Made by a program: the position numbers and the translations under genes. A stretch of DNA of 39,489 bases from the NCBI GenBank assembly GCA_016934735.1, contig JAFGSG010000031.1, positions 1 to 39,489 on the forward strand, in the 5' to 3' direction. Source of the stretch: Spirochaetota bacterium (GTDB lineage: Bacteria > Spirochaetota > UBA4802 > JAFGDQ01). Below, one piece after another: positions 33,978-39,489 of this stretch (positions are counted from its first letter, which is position 1; every line of letters begins with the position of its first letter). A model generated the notes under the pieces. It was not told the origin of the DNA. It saw nothing but the letters and a program-made list of their open reading frames with translations, and searched no databases.

Positions 33978-35105
33978 TTATGAAGGTACTACTTCATTGA
34001 CATTAATGCTGAATTTTGTGTTTAAACCCTGATCTTTTGAGATATTGTCGAGATATTTGATTACCTGTGCAAATCGATCATCTTTTGAGTTAAGAATTTC
34101 CGGCTGGGCTGTCTTTTTATTTACGAAAGCAGGCAAAAAAGAAACGCTCTTTAGAGAGCCTTTTGAAATAATGGATTTAACAATTATCGTCTTTTGGGAA
34201 TCAGTTGGAAAATTGTAAAGCGCTTCAAAATCCGGTATCCAGTCAGGATTCAATTTTTGTATTTCCTTAAATCCTTTGCCTTCTGCATGCGCTTTATCCA
34301 TCCTGAGATCAACTGTAAAATTACAAAGACTGTAAAATATTACTTTCCCCTTATATACTTCAATGCCTTTAAGTATATGCGCATGATGGCCAAGTACCAG
34401 GTCTGCGCCTGAATCTATGGCCGCATGGGCCATTTCCCTCTGGTAATCCGCCAGAACAGCAGGAACAAAATGTATGCCCCAATGCATTGAAACAATAACT
34501 ACATCCGAAATAGATTTTGCCTTTTTTATATCATCAATCATTGCCTGAAGGTCTTCTTTATTCGGGAACGTATGTATTCTGCAGGGAGTCCCGGGCTGAT
34601 CATGTTCTATCTGTTCATAAAGAGTCCATGCTCTCATGGGGGCGCAGCCGGGCCGGCTTTCCTCAGCCCAGTAGCACATTGGAAGAATGGTATTATATGC
34701 GAGGAAGGATGTCTTATTGCCTTTTATGTCAAAAACTGCCGGTTTGCGCGCTTCCGCTATGTTTGCTCCCGCCCCTATAACCGAAATATTCTCCTTGCGC
34801 AGGGCGTCGATTGTATCGGCAAATGCTTCTCTTCCCCAGTCCATGCAGTGATTGCCGGCAAAGGATACCAGGTTAAAACCGGCTTCTTTGACAGCGCGAG
34901 CGGCTTTCGGATGAACCATAACCGCATGCCTTGCCTGAGGAAGCCGGGTGCCTCGCGTGGAAAAAACCGTCTCCAGCTGACAGAAAGCTATATCGGCTTC
35001 GTTTAAAGTATCTGCCACAAACTCAAAACACTCTGAAGGATTCTCCCTGTCCGGAGCGATATCCCCGACAGCATAAAACAACAGTTCTTTATCAGTGTTT
35101 TCCAT
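33978..35105 (-). CDS. CapA/PGA-synthesis-type metallophosphatase family protein
   Basis: The 375-aa product belongs to the CapA family (PGA_cap), whose members share a calcineurin-like metallophosphatase core. Motifs are GDIAPDREN, SFAGNHCMDWG, VSMHWGIHF and LGHHAHILKG, which supply metal-binding Asp, Asn and His residues. Classic CapA takes part in polyglutamate capsule synthesis, but no capB/capC lies here and no signal peptide or membrane anchor is seen, so a cytoplasmic hydrolase is more likely. It starts 17 bp after the glycyl radical enzyme on the same strand, so the two are probably cotranscribed and may act in one pathway. An AAGGAG precedes ATG 35105 by 12 nt. Confidence 0.88.
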   Translation of the reverse strand: MENTDKELLFYAVGDIAPDRENPSECFEFVADTLNEADIAFCQLETVFSTRGTRLPQARHAVMVHPKAARAVKEAGFNLVSFAGNHCMDWGREAFADTIDALRKENISVIGAGANIAEARKPAVFDIKGNKTSFLAYNTILPMCYWAEESRPGCAPMRAWTLYEQIEHDQPGTPCRIHTFPNKEDLQAMIDDIKKAKSISDVVIVSMHWGIHFVPAVLADYQREMAHAAIDSGADLVLGHHAHILKGIEVYKGKVIFYSLCNFTVDLRMDKAHAEGKGFKEIQKLNPDWIPDFEALYNFPTDSQKTIIVKSIISKGSLKSVSFLPAFVNKKTAQPEILNSKDDRFAQVIKYLDNISKDQGLNTKFSINVNEVVPS

Positions 35106-35122
35106 CCGGCTTTTAATCTCCT

Positions 35123-37510
35123 TTATAACTTCTGCTGTTCGGTTCTGGAAATAATCTCATCCTGCATTGGCGGAGTCAGTTTTACGAAATAGGCGCTGTA
35201 GCCGGCGACACGGACAACCAGATCCTTGTGTTTTTCGGGTTCTGCCTTTGCTTCCATCATGGTATTTTTATCAACCACGTTGAACTGAATATGCTTGCCT
35301 CCCATATCGAAATATGCCGATATCATTGAGGCCAGCTTTTTCATGTCTTCTTCTTTCTTAAGCGCAGTTGGATGGAATTTCATATTTAGAAGCGTGGCCT
35401 GGAACGCATCCTGATCAATCTTTGATGCGCTTTTTAAAATCGCTGTGGGGCCGTGCGTATCCATTCCGCGAACTGGCGACATGCTGCCATCCGCCAGACA
35501 TGCTCCTGCCTCCCTGCCTTCGGGAGTTGCTCCTGTCTGCATGCCGCCAGGCCACTGGGAAGATATTGAAATCGCAGACGGTTTATGGGTTCCGCCTACC
35601 ATAGTTGGCAGCTTGGCGGCTATCTGTGCAAGGCTGCTGTAGAGCTTAACAGCAGTTGAATCCGCATAGTCGTCATCGTTGCCGTATTTCGGAGCTGCTA
35701 TGCAGTCTTTCTGCATTTGTTCGTAGCCGGCCCAGTTTACTGCAAGCGCGGCCTTTATATCTTTCATTGAGTATTTTTTATCATCAAATACGAGTTTTTT
35801 AACTGCAGTAAGCGAATCCGCGACATTGATCATCCCGACATTATTGAGAACAGCCATGTTCTCGAGCAGGTATTTACGGTTAAGAATATTCTTGCCCAGT
35901 TTTATGCCGTCTTCGGAAAGTGCTGTACGAACCGGATCCGGGAACAGATCCGCAACGGCATTGTTGAACAGGTTGTTATATTCGGCATTAAGGCCCGAGA
36001 AATATTCAAACTGGATATTGAAAGCATTAAAAAATTCGTCAAATGTTTTAAATGTTTCGGGATCGCCTGTCTTGGGACCAAGCTGCCTGCCTGTCTTCGG
36101 AAATACTCCGTTGTTCATCGTAATTTCAAACACCATTGACACAATGAACATGGGATACGCGCCTATGCGCGAATTGCCCGGGAGTGCAGCATCCAGACAT
36201 CCGCACATTGAATAATCGCGGGCTTTCTCGACAGGCACTCCCTGATGTTCAATAAAGGAAAGATAAGATTTATCTCCTATGAAAGCAGGCATGCCTATAC
36301 CGGTTTTGACTACTTCAATACCTTTTACCATCAGGGCTTCAGGTGTTTTATCATGAACCCTTATTGTAATTGTGTGATGAGGCACCGTGCATCTCCGGGC
36401 AGCTTCGAGAATTAAATAACTCAGTTCATTTGTTGAATCCCTGCCGTCCTTTGTCTGACCACCGATCGTAGCATTGTGCCATTTTGCCATGCCGGCGTTT
36501 TTCTGCCTCAGCTTGGAACCGGATATCCTGTTCAGCTCCATATCCTTGAGTCTGAGGTTCTCAAGATGTTCGATTACCTCTTCGTCGGTTATGCGGCCTT
36601 CTTCCTTATCCTTTTTGTAAAAAGGATAAAGATACTGGTCCATTCTCCCGAAAGCGGCGGTTGTCGAAGGAGATGTCATTAAGAAAGTAAACCATGTAGC
36701 CTGAAGCGCCTCTTTGAATGTCCTGGCGGGATAAGCAGGGACTCTACTGCAGGTTTCCGATATTGTCTCCAACTCCTTTTTCCTGACCGCATCCTTCTCT
36801 TTTGAAGCAAGGTCCGCCGCAGCATTTGAGAACCTGAGCGCGAATCTGTTAATTGCCTCAAGTGATATTATAACCGCATTTAACAAATAACCCTTATCCA
36901 CACTGTCTGGTTCCAGATATCTGAGAGATTTCAATTCTTCTTTTGATTCATCTATTAAGCTGACAAGGCCTCTGTTTATCACTTTTTCAAAATCCACCAC
37001 CATAAGGTAAAAGCCTGGGCCGAGTCCCATGCCGCTTTCAGCATATCCGCCGCCCGATCCTTCGGTTTTGCTTTTCCATGGAGCGAGGACTATACCCGAC
37101 TGCATAAAAGGCCACAGCCTTTCGTCATCAACCGATTGGCCTATTCGGGACATAATGCTCCTGTTTTTCCAGTATTTATTCATGTCACTGAGTTCCGATA
37201 GATCATTATCCGCCATTATCCATCCTTCATCCCTGAGAGCCAGAATTTCCTCTTCCGGCCATGGGCCGAAATAGAACTCAAGTTCCACGCCCATATACCT
37301 GCTTGCCCCGTTCCCTACGATCAGTTCGCCTTCCACGATGAAAATGGGGATATTGTCAAGCGTATGGGACAAAGCCTTCGCCCTGCGGATTATTTCCGGC
37401 TCGCCTTCCGTCTGTTTATAGATTTCCGTCATCAATTTTATTTTTTCCATGCATATCGGAAATTTTTCAACCTGTGTAGCTTTTCTGATTTTTTCTATTC
37501 TCTCGGTCAT
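35123..37510 (-). CDS. Glycyl radical enzyme of uncertain reaction
   Basis: The 795-aa product has a PFL-like barrel (about 1-660) and a C-terminal glycyl radical domain with RVAGYSAYF; the radical site is G770. The thiyl-radical loop is DYSMCGCLDAALPG, with C436 and C438; by alignment with the usual GC-V-E loop C438 is the catalytic Cys, and Asp440 replaces the base Glu. Length matches the glycerol/diol-dehydratase-like group more than benzylsuccinate or alkylsuccinate synthases (about 850 aa). No radical-SAM activase lies in the window. Reactions in this superfamily include dehydration, decarboxylation, C-S or C-N cleavage and fumarate addition; I cannot choose. An AAGGAG lies 11 nt before ATG 37510. 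Confidence 0.93.
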   Translation of the reverse strand: MTERIEKIRKATQVEKFPICMEKIKLMTEIYKQTEGEPEIIRRAKALSHTLDNIPIFIVEGELIVGNGASRYMGVELEFYFGPWPEEEILALRDEGWIMADNDLSELSDMNKYWKNRSIMSRIGQSVDDERLWPFMQSGIVLAPWKSKTEGSGGGYAESGMGLGPGFYLMVVDFEKVINRGLVSLIDESKEELKSLRYLEPDSVDKGYLLNAVIISLEAINRFALRFSNAAADLASKEKDAVRKKELETISETCSRVPAYPARTFKEALQATWFTFLMTSPSTTAAFGRMDQYLYPFYKKDKEEGRITDEEVIEHLENLRLKDMELNRISGSKLRQKNAGMAKWHNATIGGQTKDGRDSTNELSYLILEAARRCTVPHHTITIRVHDKTPEALMVKGIEVVKTGIGMPAFIGDKSYLSFIEHQGVPVEKARDYSMCGCLDAALPGNSRIGAYPMFIVSMVFEITMNNGVFPKTGRQLGPKTGDPETFKTFDEFFNAFNIQFEYFSGLNAEYNNLFNNAVADLFPDPVRTALSEDGIKLGKNILNRKYLLENMAVLNNVGMINVADSLTAVKKLVFDDKKYSMKDIKAALAVNWAGYEQMQKDCIAAPKYGNDDDYADSTAVKLYSSLAQIAAKLPTMVGGTHKPSAISISSQWPGGMQTGATPEGREAGACLADGSMSPVRGMDTHGPTAILKSASKIDQDAFQATLLNMKFHPTALKKEEDMKKLASMISAYFDMGGKHIQFNVVDKNTMMEAKAEPEKHKDLVVRVAGYSAYFVKLTPPMQDEIISRTEQQKL

Positions 37511-37577
37511 ATAAAATGTTTCTCCTTATTTTTAAAACTTTGCCGTAAATCCATAAAAACAAAACACTTTTAATACT

Positions 37578-37613
37578 AATGTAAATTTATAAAATTAGTT
37601 GCGTCAACAACTA
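37578..37613 (-). promoter_or_regulatory. Candidate promoter of the glycyl radical operon with overlapping inverted repeat
   Basis: On the minus strand TTGACG (37607-37602) and TACATT (37583-37578) are 18 nt apart, 68 bp before the start codon. The -35 box lies exactly in the centre of an inverted repeat, TAGTTG-N6-CAACTA (37596-37613). A regulator bound there could block or recruit RNA polymerase. The remaining gap (37511-37792) shows no gene. Confidence 0.45.
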
Positions 37614-37696
37614 TTTTGATAATTATTGTAATTTTGTACTAATTACAGTATAAATCGGCAAAAAAACGGATTTTTGTTATATATGCAACTAAAAGG

Positions 37697-37710
37697 GCGG
37701 AACAAGCCGC
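37697..37710 (-). terminator. Small hairpin after the MFS gene
   Basis: Read on the minus strand, GCGG and CCGC form a 4-bp stem around CTTGTT, followed by CCTTTTAG. It could weakly end the MFS transcript before the glycyl radical gene. The stem is short. Confidence 0.28.
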
Positions 37711-37792
37711 ATAAATCAAGCATCTTTTTAAAAATATAAAATAGTAATTTATACAGGATATACTTTTATCGTGTAAAGAGAGAAAGGCATTA

Positions 37793-39040
37793 TTAAGCCG
37801 TTCTTTTTTGCTTTAACATCCTGTTAAGGCCCGTGTAAAAAATAATTGTAGTAAAGCAAACGATAAAGGAAAGTATAAACCATGCGGGCTGATAGCTGCC
37901 CCATTTATCGAACACCCATCCTGCAAAAGGCGGCCCGCATATCTGCCCGAGCATCATAACACTGCCGACGCATCCGACTATTGTTCCTAGCCTTTCTCCG
38001 CCGTAGTACTCTTTAAGAAGTCCAGACAGCATTGGTACCGAACCGCCCCATCCTATGCTGAAAACAGGTATAAATAAAACTATCATCCAGTTCTTGCCCG
38101 CTGATGTAAAGCCCAGGATCAGAGAACCTAATGACGTCAGAAGAAAAGCCGCTAAAGCTACTTTTCTTTTATCAATCCGGTCACCAAGCCAGCCGAATCC
38201 GATCCTCCCGATAATAGTCGTTATTGACACAAAAGCGGTTATCAAACTGGCACTTGATCTCTCAATGCCTATGCTGCCCAGATAAGGCATAATATGTGTC
38301 GTTATAGCGCTTACAGGCAGCACCTGACAAAAAAATCCGAATGCGATAATCCAGAAAACCGGGCTTTTCAACGCTTCTACAGCGCTGTAATTTTCTTTTT
38401 TCGATATAGGGACAGAATCATCATAAATTACAGACTGACCGACAGCACCGTCCGGCACATAACCGTATTTTTCAGGTTTATGCCTTAGCAGCAGGGAAAG
38501 AGGCAGAGGAACAACCAGCATACCGATCCCCATAAAAATCATGGCCTGTCTCCACCCGAATGAATCGATAAGCCCGCTTATTACAGGCAGCAGCATGCCG
38601 CCGAGCGATACGCCGCTCGCAGTAATTCCCATTGCCAGGCCGGCGTTTTTGCGGAACCAGTGCGATACAGCTGTCATTAAAAGCGATGAGGTGGCAGTGC
38701 TGAGTCCGGTTGCCACAAGAATAAAGGACGCATAAAACATAGAGAGGGAATTAGTCCGGCTTAGAAGAATGAGCCCAAGACTGCTCAGTATTGCCCCGGC
38801 GAAAACCAGCCTGCGCTGGCCCCACCTATCCATGAGCATGCCTGCGAGCGGCACCAGAAGACCGACCTCAAGTCCGCGCAGGGAGGCAGCAAACGACACC
38901 TCTGCATAACTCCAGCCGAACTCCTTCACAATCGGCTGAATTGCGGCAGTAAATCCAAGGTAAACAGTCCCGCTGCCGTACAGCAAAATCAGACAGCTTG
39001 CGCCGACAACATACCACCCGTAGAACACTTTATGTTTCAT
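37793..39040 (-). CDS. MFS transporter, oxalate/formate-antiporter-like
   Basis: The 415-aa product has about twelve hydrophobic helices split by a polar loop near residue 200, the pattern of the major facilitator superfamily. The start KVFYGWYVVGASCLILLYG and the loop MDRWGQRR between helices 2 and 3 are typical of the oxalate/formate antiporter (OFA) and monocarboxylate group. A carboxylic acid or its anion is the likely cargo. Its position before the glycyl radical enzyme on the same strand suggests it imports the substrate or exports a product; that is inference. ATG 39040 is preferred to the TTG just before it at 39043, which would overlap the ribosome site GGAAAG. Confidence 0.9.
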   Translation of the reverse strand: MKHKVFYGWYVVGASCLILLYGSGTVYLGFTAAIQPIVKEFGWSYAEVSFAASLRGLEVGLLVPLAGMLMDRWGQRRLVFAGAILSSLGLILLSRTNSLSMFYASFILVATGLSTATSSLLMTAVSHWFRKNAGLAMGITASGVSLGGMLLPVISGLIDSFGWRQAMIFMGIGMLVVPLPLSLLLRHKPEKYGYVPDGAVGQSVIYDDSVPISKKENYSAVEALKSPVFWIIAFGFFCQVLPVSAITTHIMPYLGSIGIERSSASLITAFVSITTIIGRIGFGWLGDRIDKRKVALAAFLLTSLGSLILGFTSAGKNWMIVLFIPVFSIGWGGSVPMLSGLLKEYYGGERLGTIVGCVGSVMMLGQICGPPFAGWVFDKWGSYQPAWFILSFIVCFTTIIFYTGLNRMLKQKRTA

Positions 39041-39075
39041 CAACTTTCCGTATTTTCACCATTTAATAAAATTCC

Positions 39076-39092
39076 CCTGGGCAAACCCCAGG
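39076..39092 (-). terminator. Hairpin between the last gene and the MFS gene
   Basis: CCTGGG and CCCAGG form a 6-bp GC stem with a 5-nt loop. On the minus strand it is followed by GGAATTTTATT, a short T-run, so it may terminate transcription arriving from the gene at the window edge. Confidence 0.35.
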
Positions 39093-39208
39093 TGATTCAA
39101 CACCGGCTTCCGCCTTCGGCATAAGCGGGGTATTATTTTTCAAGGCGTAATCAATTTTCCCTGCAAATCGATAGACTTACATGGAATATAGGGGATTAGG
39201 GTTTTTTT

Positions 39209-39489
39209 TCAGTCAAACCAGATAATTTTGCTCGTACCTTTAAAATATGAAACCGGCTTGCCATCCTCAGTTGTTAAATACAATGTCCATCCGTCAGTTT
39301 GAATTTCTGTAATACAATTATCAATCTCATCAGAAGTCCATGAACTTATAAGCCTTTTCCCGTCTATCTTATAAGCGCTAATATTACCTTTTGAATAACT
39401 TTTCCAGTTCTGCAAGAAGCTCAATGACGGAATATTTGTGACAGCTATAATCTCATTTGCACCGTCTCTGTCAATATCCATAACAACTA
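39209..39489 (-). CDS. FG-GAP/VCBS-like repeat protein, C-terminal part (partial)
   Basis: The frame enters from the right edge and stops at 39209, giving the last 93 residues. It starts with VVMDIDRDGANEIIAVTN; the D-x-D-x-D-G-x-x-E pattern is the calcium-binding signature of FG-GAP/VCBS blades of beta propellers. A second, weaker blade follows, and the end KIIWFD is a strand. Such proteins are usually secreted or outer-membrane-attached, often adhesins or polymer-binding. The internal ATG at 39481 is not the true start because the blade begins upstream of it. 165 bp separate it from the MFS gene. Confidence 0.8.
   Translation of the reverse strand, partial: VVMDIDRDGANEIIAVTNIPSLSFLQNWKSYSKGNISAYKIDGKRLISSWTSDEIDNCITEIQTDGWTLYLTTEDGKPVSYFKGTSKIIWFD

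Noticed and set aside
34572-35006. 144-aa plus-strand frame opposite the CapA-like gene
   Set aside because: It lies entirely within a well-supported gene on the other strand and has no family features.

Overview
The window looks like a chromosomal segment of an AT-rich, Gram-negative, probably strictly anaerobic bacterium. lpxC, a bactofilin with a membrane-anchored M23 peptidase, and a DUF3047 protein argue for an outer membrane and LPS. A glycyl radical enzyme, two desulforedoxin-like mini-proteins and a B12/radical-SAM protein argue for anaerobic life. Several starts are TTG or GTG with a good Shine-Dalgarno. I cannot fix the phylum from sequence alone; a Desulfobacterota/Spirochaetota-type or candidate-phylum genome would fit. 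No rRNA, tRNA, CRISPR array, complete insertion sequence or prophage gene was found.

Region 1 (1-11.7 kb, + strand) is an information and envelope block: the acidic tail of the gene before infB (probably nusA), infB, rbfA, truB, rpsO, pnp, an M16 peptidase, a bactofilin, a LysM/M23 peptidase and glyS (beta subunit, with no glyQ beside it). truB is notable because its only in-frame starts that keep the catalytic Asp are non-canonical (ATT), or a frameshift is present.

Region 2 (11.7-21.4 kb, mixed strands) holds lpxC facing a DUF3047 protein, an MBL-fold hydrolase, a tandem pair of equal-length (322 aa) cNMP-binding/GGDEF proteins of which the first appears catalytically dead, a zinc-ribbon membrane protein, a B12/radical-SAM protein, a pyrimidine-dimer glycosylase, a protein made only of PAS domains, and a small conserved hypothetical.

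Region 3 (21.4-25.9 kb, + strand) is birA (no DNA-binding domain), pheS and pheT. Base composition appears to become visibly more GC-rich from pheS onward.

Region 4 (25.9-39.5 kb) is an accessory-looking catabolic region. A YtcJ-like amidohydrolase lies divergent from a + strand cluster: two crotonase-family proteins, a two-subunit family I CoA-transferase, two tandem desulforedoxins and a 797-aa fusion of two class III (CaiB/BaiF) CoA-transferase domains in which only the second half keeps the catalytic Asp. The cluster begins with a good sigma70-like promoter followed directly by a perfect 18-bp palindrome, a likely repressor operator. On the - strand follow an MFS carrier of the oxalate/formate-antiporter type, a glycyl radical enzyme with an unusual Cys-Gly-Cys-Leu-Asp active-site loop and no activase nearby, and a CapA-like metallophosphatase 17 bp behind it. 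The window ends inside an FG-GAP/VCBS-like protein. My inference is that region 4 encodes uptake and anaerobic CoA-dependent breakdown of an organic acid. The substrate is unknown, and the glycyl radical enzyme plus the fused CoA-transferase are the best candidates for something undescribed.
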